64,000 bases of DNA from Amycolatopsis sp. DSM 110486 (lineage in GTDB: Bacteria; Actinomycetota; Actinomycetes; Mycobacteriales; Pseudonocardiaceae): assembly GCF_019468465.1 (NCBI RefSeq), contig NZ_CP080519.1:8301001-8365000 (forward strand), read 5' to 3'. The translations under genes were made by a program, and so were the position numbers. The notes under the pieces are model-generated. The model saw nothing but the letters and a program-made list of their open reading frames with translations, was not told where the DNA came from and made no database searches. Positions within the stretch are counted from its first letter, which is position 1; every line of letters begins with the position of its first letter. Below are positions 36,130 through 44,903 of the stretch, piece by piece.

Positions 36130-36540
36130 ATGAGACTCTCTGTGGAGAATTTTCGAGATTTCGTTCAAAGATTTGGATATTTTGAGGATAGTGTGATAAC
36201 TGGAATACGACTGCATGTACCAAGAGGGGGGCCGTCTGGGCGAGTCGCCACATTCGATATTCAGGCAATGGATGCGCCCCCTGGGAATGAATGGCGCCTT
36301 GTGCAGATTGCGGTTGGTGGCGTCTTTGAATACCAATTTGTTGGCAACGACCAGTTCACGTACTTCATCCTTTCGGATGGTCTAAAGTTGGATCTTTCCC
36401 CGGGGCGATGTGTTCTTGATCTCGATCCGGGGCCGGATGAATGGACGCCGGATCAAATTGCGGAACGCAGCGAATATTCCAAGCAATATGTCATCGGTGA
36501 ATGGTGTGAGTATGAGATACTCGACGGCCCATTTATTTGA
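36130..36540 (+). CDS. Immunity-like small protein
   Basis: 136 residues from ATG 36130, chosen for the Shine-Dalgarno AGGTGG five bases upstream. The sequence (RFGYFEDSVITGIRLHVPRG, EWRLVQIAVGGVFEYQF, YFILSDGLKLDLSPG) predicts a compact beta-rich cytoplasmic protein. Its GC content is clearly lower than that of the RHS gene, typical of immunity genes. I recognise the type from actinobacterial toxin loci but not a named family. It lies about 1.5 kb after the RHS toxin, with the IS5 element between, and may protect against that toxin or a related one. Confidence 0.55.
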   Translation: MRLSVENFRDFVQRFGYFEDSVITGIRLHVPRGGPSGRVATFDIQAMDAPPGNEWRLVQIAVGGVFEYQFVGNDQFTYFILSDGLKLDLSPGRCVLDLDPGPDEWTPDQIAERSEYSKQYVIGEWCEYEILDGPFI

Positions 36541-36564
36541 TTAAAGTAGCGACCTTTGATGATC

Positions 36565-37063
36565 TGGTGATCGGCAGGCTCGCGATGTCCTCAACTCCCT
36601 GTGTGCTGATCGCAACCTTGAACACCTCGTCAATGCGCTAAGTCGGAAAGAAATCGTTCACTTACCAGACCTTCCACGACTCCCGGCTGATGACGGGCCA
36701 GACCCCACATGGGCGCGATTGACAGGCCAGCTTGCTGCTGAGCCGGCTGCTCCCGAGACAACGTGTCGCGTGCAGACACTTCGCGAACTGCTCAATCAGC
36801 GAGCAGAGTTTACCAAATGGTGGGCTGAGCGCATGCAAGCCGCAATTAATGGGCCGAACGAATTCGCCTGGCTGGAGATGGCGGCTCGCTGTGAAGGAGC
36901 TGCTGGTACCGTGCTCGACCTTGACGGAATCGACCTATCGCGTCCGCTTGTTGCTCAATTCATTCTAGACACGGGACTTATCCCGACTTCGGCTAAGGGA
37001 TGTCTCGTAACCCGGTGTGGGGTCAAGAGGGCTACTATCAAGATCAGGTTGGGTGAAGACTGA
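36565..37063 (+). pseudogene. 5'-truncated gene carrying an IS5 end
   Basis: The frame is open from just after a stop at about 36558 but has no good start (EHLVNALSRKEIVHLPDLPR, then TLRELLNQRAEFTKWWAERM, PLVAQFILDTGLIP). It looks like the C-terminal part of a larger helical protein. Its natural end is replaced from 36994 by the terminus of the IS5 element, which adds KGCLVTRCGVKRATIKIRLG before the stop. Its stop overlaps the start of the next gene (TGATG). Function unknown. Confidence 0.45.
36994..37023. mobile_element. Solitary terminus of the IS5-family element
   Basis: TA followed by AGGGATGTCTCGTAACCCGG and TGTGGGGTC. This matches the right end of the copy at 1-692 over ~28 bases with one extra G. 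No transposase sequence follows. Confidence 0.7.
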
Positions 37064-37584
37064 TGTCGAAGTTCCACTCGATTAGAACAGCGTATGGCGA
37101 GTATCAAGAATTTTACGATCGAATGAACAAGTTTTTCGACCTAAGCGCCCGGTTGCCTGATCAAGTATTTAGAGGACCTAAAGGTGAGTCTTTGTTCGGT
37201 CCCTATGATGACCTGATTGATCCGGAGTTTTGGACTGTAATTTCCGCTTTGGCGAGATGGCATGGAGATGCAAGAGTGTACTTGCTTTCCGTTCGGCCGG
37301 GCCCTGATGAATCTTATCTTCGAGACTCGAATTTTTGCCCTGCGGTGTCGATTTCGGTGGAAGCTAGCGAGGAGGATTACTGGGCGGCTATCGGCTTCGA
37401 CTCAATCGGAGATTCGGCGCCCTCGATTGCACTTACTACTAACGTTATGGCTTTGACGGGGGACTCTGGGAAATGGGGGTTCTGGGCTGAGAGGGATCCG
37501 GAAGTTGCGGTATATCGAGGCGACTTCTCTGTTGTTAGACAAAACAACAATTGGATGGAAAAATTTGGCCCGTTTCGCGATTGA
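37063..37584 (+). CDS. Immunity-like protein
   Basis: 173 residues starting at an ATG that overlaps the previous stop (TGATG), which suggests translational coupling. Features: TAYGEYQEFYDRMNKFFDLS, LFGPYDDLIDPEFWTVISAL, EDYWAAIGFD, KWGFWAERDPEVAVYRG. It has no signal or TM segment. Low GC and codon use unlike the neighbouring RHS gene match other immunity genes of this window. The family is not recognised; a role in neutralising an RHS-type toxin is inferred from position only. Confidence 0.5.
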   Translation: MSKFHSIRTAYGEYQEFYDRMNKFFDLSARLPDQVFRGPKGESLFGPYDDLIDPEFWTVISALARWHGDARVYLLSVRPGPDESYLRDSNFCPAVSISVEASEEDYWAAIGFDSIGDSAPSIALTTNVMALTGDSGKWGFWAERDPEVAVYRGDFSVVRQNNNWMEKFGPFRD

Positions 37585-37828
37585 CCTCGCCCATCCCGAT
37601 GGGCCGGGCTGACGGCGCCTACGGTCTCGCCCCGACCCTCGATTAGCGATCGCCCGGCACCTATCGACGGACCTGGCTCGGCTTGGACCTTGGTGGCCGG
37701 GCAAGCCGGTCAGGCTGCGACGCAGCAATCACCCGCACTGCGACAACGTGATCAACCGCCGACGACATCGAGAGCTGGGGTGATGGGGAGTGCGCGCATC
37801 ACGTCCGCGTCAGTTACTCTGGTGACAT

Positions 37829-37890
37829 GATCTCCCGAAACTTGGGAGATCTCCCGTACGTGGGGGTTCAAGTCCCCCTTTGAACACACA
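37829..37890 (+). other. tRNA 3'-end-like relic with adjacent hairpin
   Basis: GGGGG-TTCAAGT-CCCCC (37862-37878) has the 5-bp stem and 7-base loop of a tRNA T-arm and is followed by TTTGAACACACA, like a 3' acceptor strand. No matching 5' acceptor (GTTCAAA) or D-arm lies upstream; instead there is a perfect 8-bp hairpin (GATCTCCC/GGGAGATC, 37829-37851). It is at most a tRNA fragment, possibly an old integration site. The rest of 37585-37972 shows nothing else. Confidence 0.35.
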
Positions 37891-37972
37891 GAGGTGGGAA
37901 ATCTCCCGCGCGGGGGCGGGTCACTCGAGCTGCAGGTTGGTGGCGAACTTCAGTGTGGGGTTATGGGTCAAC

Positions 37973-38003
37973 TCGGTCCTCGGACACTCAATTACCCCAT
38001 GGC
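37973..38003. repeat. Recombinase-associated 3' motif, copy 7
   Basis: CTCGGACACTCAATTACCCC followed by ATGGCGCCGCGCGTCGCGG. It lies about 20 bp beyond the stop of the recombinase at 38023, as for copy 1, whose following sequence (GCCGCGCGTCGCGG) it shares. Confidence 0.7.
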
Positions 38004-38022
38004 GCCGCGCGTCGCGGCCGGG

Positions 38023-39447
38023 TCAGAGTAACAGGAGCTGTAGCTGTCCTTCGGTGGTTTCGTCTGCAGTGGCTCGTATGCGTGGTGGGCCGCATGGTTT
38101 GAGTTCTTGCGTGGGACCTCCGCAGATGAGCGTCAGGTGATTCGATCTCACGTAGTCCGCGATCGCGGACCCGTCGTCGCCGTCGCCAAGCTTCTCGGGG
38201 AATCGGGCGCGGAGATCGTCGAGCAAGTGGTCTTCGCGAACATAGACGTTCTTCGCCAGCCCCGGTGGACGGTTGCGGGCGCTGGTGTGGCCGTGGCGGC
38301 AGCGGTAGCCGGGGCGGCCGTTCACCCAATGCGAGTCCAGCCGGCGGCCGCACAGCTGACATTGCACGAGCCCCGCCAACACGTACGTCCTGGTGTCGCC
38401 GTGCTGTGTGGGCCGGGCCGCGCGCGTGCCCTGGATCGCCGAGAAGGTCGCCTCGTCCACGAGCGCTGGATGTGTCACCTTCTCTGACTCTGCCCAACCT
38501 CGCGCCGCCGGCGGTCGAGTGGGAACACGGTGATGGGCGGAAGCCGTTGTTCTGGCGCCGTGCCGGTTCCACACCTGCCGCCCCGTGTACCTCGGATTCT
38601 CGAGGATCCCCACGACTGTCCTGACGATCCACTCGTGCCTCGTCCGGTGTCGGTTGCGTTCCCGGTCGGCGCTTGATGGGCACGGGACGCCGAGGTCGTT
38701 CAACTCCCGCGCGATCCCGGCCACACTGCGCCCGGTGGCTCGTTGTTCGAAAATCCACCGCACCCATCGTGCGGCCGGATCAGGCTCCAGGCGGTGCAGG
38801 CGGCGCCCCCAGCTCGCGTGGGCTCGGTTCGGGTGTGGGCCGGCATCGGCGAGACGATAGCCGTAGGGTGGTCGGCCGCCGAGGAACCTGCCTTGAACGC
38901 GGGACTGGACGTGCATCGCGGCCAGAACCCGGTGCCGAGCCCGTAATACCTCGCGACGCGACTGGGACCCGAGGAACAGCATCAGTGCCTGGTGGACGGG
39001 GTCGTCGAGGTTCACCGGACCGCCCGCTTTCGGGAGCCACAGCTGGATTCCCCGCGCCCGCAGTGCGGTCAGCACGGCGTCGAACTGATCTCCGTAGAAC
39101 GCTCGCTCGTACTCTCCGATGACGACAGCGTCGAACGAACGGTTCGTTTGCTCCGCGGCTGCCATCAGCTGTGCCGCGGCCGGCCGTTGACGCCATGGCA
39201 GCCGACGTGAACATCCTTCGTCGAAGAACTCCGCCACGATCACGCCGTGCCCGCCGACCGTCTCCTTGGCAGCCTCCCGCTGCCACCCCAACGACGTTTC
39301 CCGGTCCTGGAACTCGACCGTGGACATCCTCCCGTAGAACGCGAACCTCAACCCGCGGCCTGCGACGGATTGAAGGCGACGCCGGGCGCCGGCCCGACGC
39401 GGAGACACCGCGCCTGTCGGAGTAGCTGGTCGGGCGGGACGGGACAT
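38023..39447 (-). CDS. Large serine recombinase, lineage A copy 2 (intact)
   Basis: 474 residues from ATG 39447, preceded by AGGT as ribosome-binding site. After a ~35-residue Arg-rich leader, the resolvase domain reads FAFYGRMSTVEFQ and VVIGEYERAFYGDQF. The Recombinase domain (GGRPPYGYRLADAGPHP, IARELNDLGVPCPSSADRER) and zinc ribbon (CQLCGRRLDSHW, YRCRHGHTSA) follow. It is highly similar to the 872-2188 copy and keeps the N-terminus that copy lost. It should catalyse Ser-mediated site-specific recombination; the target motif at 37973 is a candidate. Confidence 0.88.
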   Translation of the reverse strand: MSRPARPATPTGAVSPRRAGARRRLQSVAGRGLRFAFYGRMSTVEFQDRETSLGWQREAAKETVGGHGVIVAEFFDEGCSRRLPWRQRPAAAQLMAAAEQTNRSFDAVVIGEYERAFYGDQFDAVLTALRARGIQLWLPKAGGPVNLDDPVHQALMLFLGSQSRREVLRARHRVLAAMHVQSRVQGRFLGGRPPYGYRLADAGPHPNRAHASWGRRLHRLEPDPAARWVRWIFEQRATGRSVAGIARELNDLGVPCPSSADRERNRHRTRHEWIVRTVVGILENPRYTGRQVWNRHGARTTASAHHRVPTRPPAARGWAESEKVTHPALVDEATFSAIQGTRAARPTQHGDTRTYVLAGLVQCQLCGRRLDSHWVNGRPGYRCRHGHTSARNRPPGLAKNVYVREDHLLDDLRARFPEKLGDGDDGSAIADYVRSNHLTLICGGPTQELKPCGPPRIRATADETTEGQLQLLLL

Positions 39448-39453
39448 CGTGTA

Positions 39454-39592
39454 CCTCGATGCTTGAGACGGATCCGGGTCGAGAGCGGAACGCCGCTACC
39501 CAGGACCGATGACGAACCGAGAGCTGGTCTGCACCCGAATGGCCGCATCCTCACTCACCTCCACATGCTGTGGGCAGCGCTCGTGGCCAGGC
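39454..39592. repeat. Element-end-like repeat, copy 1
   Basis: About 139 bp (CCTCGATGCTTGAG...GGTCTGCACCCGAATGGCCG...) match 62909-63047 at roughly 85% identity in the same orientation. It lies immediately upstream of the lineage A recombinase, including its 5' untranslated region. Confidence 0.6.
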
Positions 39593-39619
39593 GAGGAGCA
39601 GGTCTTTATGGCTGGTGGT

Positions 39620-39668
39620 GAGGAACTGATCGCCGTAGAACGCTCGCTGGTACTCGCCGACGACGATG
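39620..39668 (-). pseudogene. Short recombinase fragment
   Basis: Encodes TIVVGEYQRAFYGDQF, the conserved heart of the resolvase domain, and nothing more. It is a trace of another recombinase copy beside the intact one. Confidence 0.55.
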
Positions 39669-39669
39669 G

Positions 39670-40010
39670 TCACGTACCTGCGGTTGTGGCTGGAGGCTCG
39701 CGATGCCGCGTATGTGCTGGCCACCAAGGTCAACGACACCCTGGTCACGACCGGCGGTCACGAAGCCCAGGGCCGACGAGCTGATCGCAGCGTTGCCCGC
39801 TCGGGCGTGGCGGCGGTTGTCGGTCGGGGCCTGCGCACACGGGCCCCGCGAGTACGACTGGGCGCGGGTGCCGATCCGGATCAGCCGGCAGCCCGCGCGC
39901 GGGTACTGGCTGCTCGCCCGCCGCTCACTCGCCGATACGACCGAGATCGCCTACTACGTCTGCTACGGACCCCGCCGCTCGAACGCCGCGGCTACCCACT
40001 CACCTAACTG
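39670..40010 (+). pseudogene. IS701-family transposase relic
   Basis: Two frames give YVLATKVNDTLVTTGGHEAQ and then RADELIAALPARAWRRLSVG, CAHGPREYDWARVPI, RGYWLLARRSLADTTEIAYY, with the typical order of IS701-type DDE transposases. Both ends and the catalytic context are missing, and a frameshift lies near 39770. Confidence 0.65.
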
Positions 40011-40039
40011 CCGTTGCAGTACTAGGCCACGATGAAGGC

Positions 40040-40522
40040 GTGGACGATGTCGCTGTTCGGCCGGTCAAGGACGACGAGTTGGGTGCCGTTGCCGAGCTTC
40101 GGTGGCGGTGGGTGCGGGAAAATCAGGGCACACCCGTCACCACCCATGAGGAGTTTCTGCAGTGGTTTGTGAGCTGGGCACAGGCGAACGGCGCCTCGCA
40201 TCGTTGCCTGGTCATGGTCCGCGGTCACGTGGTCATCGGCATGGCCTGGTTAGCGATCACCCAGCGAGTGCCGACCCCGCGTGCCCTCGAACGTGCGTCA
40301 GGCGACGTGCAGTGCGTTTACGTAGTCCCGGATCACAGAGACGCCGGCCTCGGGGGCCGGCTCATCGACGCAGTCGTGAACCTCGCACACGAACTCGGGC
40401 TGGAGCGGCTGACAGTTCACTCCAGCACCCGAGCGATTCCGGCATACACCCGTCACGGTTTTGCGATGTCCTCGCGGCTCCTGCATGCCGAACTCGCGCA
40501 GGCGAGCGGCACGAGCAGGTGA
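40040..40522 (+). CDS. GNAT-family N-acetyltransferase
   Basis: 160 residues from a GTG start. The acetyl-CoA-binding core is clear: DVQCVYVVPDHRDAGLGGRL contains the beta4/alpha3 signature (R-x-x-G-L-G-G-R), followed by LAHELGLERLTVHSSTRAIP and YTRHGFAMSSRLLHAEL. It transfers an acetyl group to an unknown amine. It stands alone between transposon debris and an APH-like relic. Confidence 0.85.
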   Translation: MDDVAVRPVKDDELGAVAELRWRWVRENQGTPVTTHEEFLQWFVSWAQANGASHRCLVMVRGHVVIGMAWLAITQRVPTPRALERASGDVQCVYVVPDHRDAGLGGRLIDAVVNLAHELGLERLTVHSSTRAIPAYTRHGFAMSSRLLHAELAQASGTSR

Positions 40523-40670
40523 GGCTCTCCGTTCGTTGCCACGCCCTACGCCGGGCGCGTGGGTCGGCGCCGGGTTCTTTCGACGCCTGCCACCCGGGCC
40601 ACCTACACCGCCATCGAAGATGCAACAAGCGAATGCCCTGCTCCCTGTGATGCTGTACCCCAAGATGGTC

Positions 40671-41544
40671 TTATGAGGTTTGCCGACCTGCCGCCCAGGT
40701 GGTGAGGTCGTGGCCGCTGGTCTCCGACCAACAGGCCGCAAGCTCCGCTTGTCCGGTGTTTTGGTGGGCGAAGCGGCGGCAGAAGGTGCCGAGACCTTGC
40801 AGGATGTTCTCGCGGCCGATCGTCTTCTCTAGTTCCTTGATGAGTTCGGCGTCTGGGGCGTACGACGCGTCCGGTGGAGGCGGGGTCACTGGCCTCCCAT
40901 GGCTGGCTAACGTGGCCGCGTCAAGCCCGCGCGGCGCCCGACCCCAGTCTTCCCAGTCGATCAAGTGACCTTCGGCCGACAGGTTGTGCCAGTGCACATC
41001 GGCGTGGGCGGTCGTCCACTCGTCGACGAAGGTGTCCACACCGGGGAACACCTCACCGACCCGCTTCGTGAAGTGCGCCTGCGCCATCCCAACCCGATCC
41101 GTCTGGTGGGCGGCCAGCGCCGCGAACGACTCGCGCACCATCGTCCACCACGCGTCCGGTAGGCAGGCCGCGGCAGCCAAGTCACCGACGACAGGCGACG
41201 CGATGAACTCGACCTCGTCCGCACGCCAAACCACCTCGCGCCCGGGGTCGGCCCAGGTGGCGCCTTGGAACCACTCGGGCTTCTTCACCCCTCGGATCGT
41301 CGCAGCTGCTTCCAACCCGACCCAGGATGCGGATGCACTGCTGATCCGCCAGCGCCCCCGTCGCTCAACCCGAATCCAAGTGCCCCTGCCCGTGCGGAAC
41401 CCCTCCGTCGCCCCCGCCTCGCCGTAGACGACGGACGGCTGGTCGAGCTGCCGCGTCAAACGCGCGCTCGACACGGCGCAGCACGTCCTCATGCTCATGC
41501 TCGTGCTCACGGACGTCCGCAATCCGCCGCGCGTCACTTTGCAC
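40671..41544 (-). pseudogene. Aminoglycoside-phosphotransferase-like kinase, N-terminal frameshift
   Basis: The C-terminal part is a good APH-fold kinase: ADVHWHNLSAEGHLIDWEDW carries the catalytic-loop and metal-binding Asp motifs. The small lobe (PSVVYGEAGATEGFRTG, WIRVERRG) is in the same frame. The sequence expected before it (ADVREHEHEHEDVLRRVERA) is in another frame, so a one-base shift near 41440 separates it from a likely GTG start at 41544. A shorter protein could still be made from an internal start. Substrate unknown; small-molecule phosphotransfer is inferred. Confidence 0.55.
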
Positions 41545-41654
41545 GTCCGCCCTGGCGACACGGTGTGCAACTTTCTAGCTGTAACGAGTCGCTCAGCTCG
41601 GTGATTAATTAGCACCACGAAGAGAGGGATGGGGGCTGGAGGCACACTCTGCAA

Positions 41655-42077
41655 GCGTCGGCAGGAACCTGCCGGTTCTCCAGCGACTGCAACCCGGATG
41701 ACTGGACTCGACGCTCCGGCGGTCGCCGGCCCACTGCTCGAAGCGGGCCTGTGCGCAGAGCTGACAGGTCGTCGTGCTCAACGAGGCGGGCCGGCCGGAC
41801 TTCGGCTGCTTGCAGACGCGCCACCAGCTTCGACCCCGGCGCGAGCTGCTGCAACGGCACCCGGCCGTGTTCTAAACCGGATCGCGCACGGGTTCCCGAC
41901 TGGTTGTGGACAGACCAGGGGTGCAAGTCAGCAGGTCCGGGGGCTTTGGCTAAATGGATCGCTTTGTGCGCCGGCAAGGATCGACCCTGCAATCGATAGA
42001 TCGACATGGATCGTGTAAGTACCGCCGACTTCTTGGGGTAGCGGAACCCACAGGTTGACCGTTGTCGTATCTTTGTA
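41655..42077. other. Gene-free, scrambled sequence
   Basis: Frames on both strands lack family resemblance and consistent codon bias; nothing identifiable. Confidence 0.3.
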
Positions 42078-42335
42078 GTCGGAACCGGATTCTCCGCACA
42101 GGAACGCACCCGGCTGCAGCAGTTGCTCGAACTGCTGGAACGACGCACCCACCCGTTCGCCGCGACACCGCCGCGCGAAGACACCGTGCGGGCCCGGTGG
42201 GTCAAGCCGAAGCTCGTCGGCGAGGTCGTGTTCCGGCAGTTCAGCCGCGGCGCCGGTCGGCTCCGGCACACGGCGTGGCGCGGCCTGTGCTACGACAAAG
42301 CCCTCGCCGACGTCCTCGCCCCGGCTCGTTTATGA
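42078..42335 (+). pseudogene. ATP-dependent DNA ligase, C-terminal fragment
   Basis: About 86 residues with the end of a ligase OB-fold: FSAQERTRLQQLLELLERRT, VRARWVKPKLVGEVVFRQFS, GRLRHTAWRGLCYDKALADV. This matches the C-terminus of LigC/LigD-type ATP-dependent ligases. The nucleotidyltransferase domain is absent. Confidence 0.6.
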
Positions 42336-42607
42336 CAGTCGACTGACAAAGTCCGTGAGTTTGCGACGTCGATCGTGAGACCCCTGCAACCACCCCGGTG
42401 GCCCTGTGTTTATCGGAAGTCCCGTTGATGTCGAGGCGAGGTTCTTGAGGTCGAGCGGCGTGACGTGGTCGGCGACGAGGGACACGGTGCCTTGTCCAGC
42501 TTGGGCGATGCCGCGCACGAGAGCGCTGGGCTGGCCAGCCATCGCTGGCGCGCCGCCTTCCACCCTGTTGACCGGACCAAGAGGTGACACGCCGGGTGCC
42601 TTGTCTG

Positions 42608-43555
42608 TTATTGCCTTTTGGGGAGGTTCGGGGCCTCGTGCGTCGTGATCAATGAAGTCGCTGGAGTTCGTGTTGCCTGCTCAATCACCTGTGGATGTTG
42701 CAGGTCTGCCGCGCCGTGGTCGAGCGGCCTGGCGTGGATGGTGGCGGACCCGGTCGGATCGCCGGTCGGGGCGATCGAGGAGTTCCTGATCGGCTTCGCG
42801 GCAAGTCGGTGCTGTGCGTAGGCCGGGATGGCGGCGGCCAGCCAGGCGGGCAGCTCCGGATCCGCCTGTTCTGCCATGCCGCGCTGGCGCGGGTCGCTCA
42901 GGTACAGCTGGCCCAGCGCCGAGTACGCCTCGGGTGTGGGCTGCCAGTACTTCTGGACGGAGTCGTAGTGGTCGCCGATCGCGTCCAGCGCCGCGGGTTC
43001 GTCCGGTGCTGCTGCGGCGCGCATGACGTCGGCCAGCCGCCGGAACAATGCGGCACCCTGCGCCGCCGCGTGTTCGTAGTCCGCAGTGGTGAAGTCGTCC
43101 TGGGCCGCTGCCGCGGTGTCGAAGGCGGCTGAACTCGCCGGCCCGAAGGACTCCGCCAGCGACTTCCGCATGGTGGCTTTGTCCTGGCGCAGACCGGCGA
43201 AGAACCGTTGTGGGTCCTGGATGCGGGCCGCGTCCAGGTCGTCGATGGTTTCCTCGATCGTGCTGATGATCGTGTCGAGCCGGCGGCGCTCGGCCTGGAG
43301 CTGGGTCAGGTGGCTGAGCAGCGCGGCCGCCTCGTCGGACTGCTCGCGCAGGATCTCGCCGAGCTGGTCCAGTCCGATGCCGAGCCGGCGCAGAACCATG
43401 ATGCGCTGCAACCGCAACAGCTCCGCCCGGCCATACCAGCGGTACCCGTTGGCGGCGACCACGCTGGGCTTGAGCAAGCCGATTGCGTCGTAGTGGCGGA
43501 GCATCCGGGCGGACACTCCGGAGGCCTTGGCGACCTGGCTGATGGAAAAGCGCAC
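42608..43555 (-). CDS. MerR-family regulator with TipAS-like domain
   Basis: 315 residues. The N-terminal MerR helix-turn-helix (ISQVAKASGVSARMLRHYDA, GYRWYGRAELLRLQRIMVLR) is followed by a coiled coil (LTQLQAERRRLDTIISTIEE) and a TipAS-like helical ligand-binding domain (~150-255, ending LPAWLAAAIPAYAQHRL). The last ~60 residues (NSSIAPTGDPTGSATIHARP...) do not resemble the family and probably result from loss of the original stop. It is divergent from the amidohydrolase gene, with 55 bp between starts that contain a palindrome, and probably controls that gene. Confidence 0.85.
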   Translation of the reverse strand: MRFSISQVAKASGVSARMLRHYDAIGLLKPSVVAANGYRWYGRAELLRLQRIMVLRRLGIGLDQLGEILREQSDEAAALLSHLTQLQAERRRLDTIISTIEETIDDLDAARIQDPQRFFAGLRQDKATMRKSLAESFGPASSAAFDTAAAAQDDFTTADYEHAAAQGAALFRRLADVMRAAAAPDEPAALDAIGDHYDSVQKYWQPTPEAYSALGQLYLSDPRQRGMAEQADPELPAWLAAAIPAYAQHRLAAKPIRNSSIAPTGDPTGSATIHARPLDHGAADLQHPQVIEQATRTPATSLITTHEAPNLPKRQ

Positions 43556-43572
43556 GCGCCCACCGTACGCAC

Positions 43573-43593
43573 TTGACCTTCACACTATGTCAA
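43573..43593. promoter_or_regulatory. MerR-type operator between divergent genes
   Basis: TTGAC (43573-43577) and GTCAA (43589-43593) form an inverted repeat in the 55-bp gap between the MerR and amidohydrolase starts. It overlaps an in-frame ATG at 43587, one reason to prefer ATG 43611 for the amidohydrolase. Confidence 0.5.
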
Positions 43594-43610
43594 CTTTTAC
43601 CGTTCCCGTC

Positions 43611-44903
43611 ATGGCAACGACGATCACCCAGGTCCGCGTTTTCGACGGACGGCACCTGACCGAGCACACCGCTGTGCGCCTCACCGGCGACCTGATCGCT
43701 GCGGTCGGCGGACCTGAGCTCCTCCTGGCCGACGACGAGCACGTGGACGGCCGTGGCGGCACTCTGCTGCCCGGCCTGATCGACGCACACGTCCACTTGC
43801 TGCCCGGCGCGCCTCGCCAGGCACTGTCCTTCGGAGTCACCACGGTGCTGGACATGTTCAGCAAACACGACACCGTGCAGCGAGCCGTCGCGCAGGGCGC
43901 CGGCCCGGACGCCGCCGAGGTGCGTTCCTCCGGCATCGGCGCGACCGCGCCGGGCGGGCACCCGAGCATGATGTACGCGCCCTTCCCGTACGTCACCGGA
44001 CCGCAGGACGCCGAGGCGTTCGTGGCCGAGCGCCTCGCCGAAGGCGCCCACCACGTGAAGGTCTTCTACGACGACGGCGCGAACGGCGGCCCGATGCCCA
44101 TGCCCTCGCTGGATGTGCCGACAGTATCCGCGCTGGTCGGCGCCGCGCACCGAGCCGGTCTGATCGTGGTGGCCCATGCGACGACAGCCCAGACGGCCAT
44201 CGACCTGCTGCCCACCGGCGTGGATGTTTTGGCCCACGTACCTTTTGACCCGCTTACCGAGGCCCACGTCAGGGCCATCTCGGCGGCGGGTGTCGCGGTC
44301 ATCGCCACGCTGTCGGTGGCCGAGGGGTTTCCCGGTGACGGCGACGGGATGCCGCTGCTGGCCGAGCCCGAGTTGACCCGGCGGCTGGGACCGGCGTGGT
44401 CCGGTGTCCTCGAGCGGCAGGCACAGCGGTGGTTGCCGCCGCAGCTGCCGGACTTCACGGCGCCGGCCGTCAACGTCCGCCTCCTGCACGACGCAGGAGT
44501 GCCAGTACTGGCCGGCACGGACGCCCCCAATCCGGGCACGGTCCACGGCGCCAGTGTGCACCGTGAACTTCAGCGCCTCGTCGCTGCCGGACTGACCCCT
44601 GCGGAGGCCCTCGCGGCCGCGACGGCGCACACCGCCGACGTGTTCGGCCTTGCCGACCGGGGCCGGATCCGCCCCGGACTACGCGCTGACCTGGTCTTGG
44701 TCGACGGGCGACCAGACCAGACCATCACCGACACACAGCGCGTGGCGGCCGTGTGGAAACGCGGCGTTCGCGCAGACCTGGACACCTACGTCGGGTCAGC
44801 CGACGAGCAAGCGGGTTTGGCCGCCCTGCGCGCGCAGACCGACAAGGTCGTCGCCGCGGTCCGCGACATGCTTCCGCAATTCACCCCTGGAGCTCGATCA
44901 TGA
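43611..44903 (+). CDS. Amidohydrolase-family metal-dependent hydrolase
   Basis: 430 residues. It has the imidazolonepropionase-like layout: an N-terminal beta-sandwich strand (ITQVRVFDGRHL), metal-binding HxH in LIDAHVHLLPG (H60, H62), a candidate carboxylated lysine at K150 (HHVKVFYDD), His in VVAHATT (H189), and Asp in LAGTDAPNPGT. It ends with the second half of the sandwich (GLADRGRIRPGLRADLVLVD). The enzyme hydrolyses an amide or cyclic C-N bond in an unknown small molecule. It is likely controlled by the divergent MerR regulator. Confidence 0.85.
   Translation: MATTITQVRVFDGRHLTEHTAVRLTGDLIAAVGGPELLLADDEHVDGRGGTLLPGLIDAHVHLLPGAPRQALSFGVTTVLDMFSKHDTVQRAVAQGAGPDAAEVRSSGIGATAPGGHPSMMYAPFPYVTGPQDAEAFVAERLAEGAHHVKVFYDDGANGGPMPMPSLDVPTVSALVGAAHRAGLIVVAHATTAQTAIDLLPTGVDVLAHVPFDPLTEAHVRAISAAGVAVIATLSVAEGFPGDGDGMPLLAEPELTRRLGPAWSGVLERQAQRWLPPQLPDFTAPAVNVRLLHDAGVPVLAGTDAPNPGTVHGASVHRELQRLVAAGLTPAEALAAATAHTADVFGLADRGRIRPGLRADLVLVDGRPDQTITDTQRVAAVWKRGVRADLDTYVGSADEQAGLAALRAQTDKVVAAVRDMLPQFTPGARS

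Noticed and set aside
37801..37892. A complete tRNA gene
   Set aside because: The T-arm is good, but there is no 5' acceptor strand, D-arm or anticodon arm with correct spacing.
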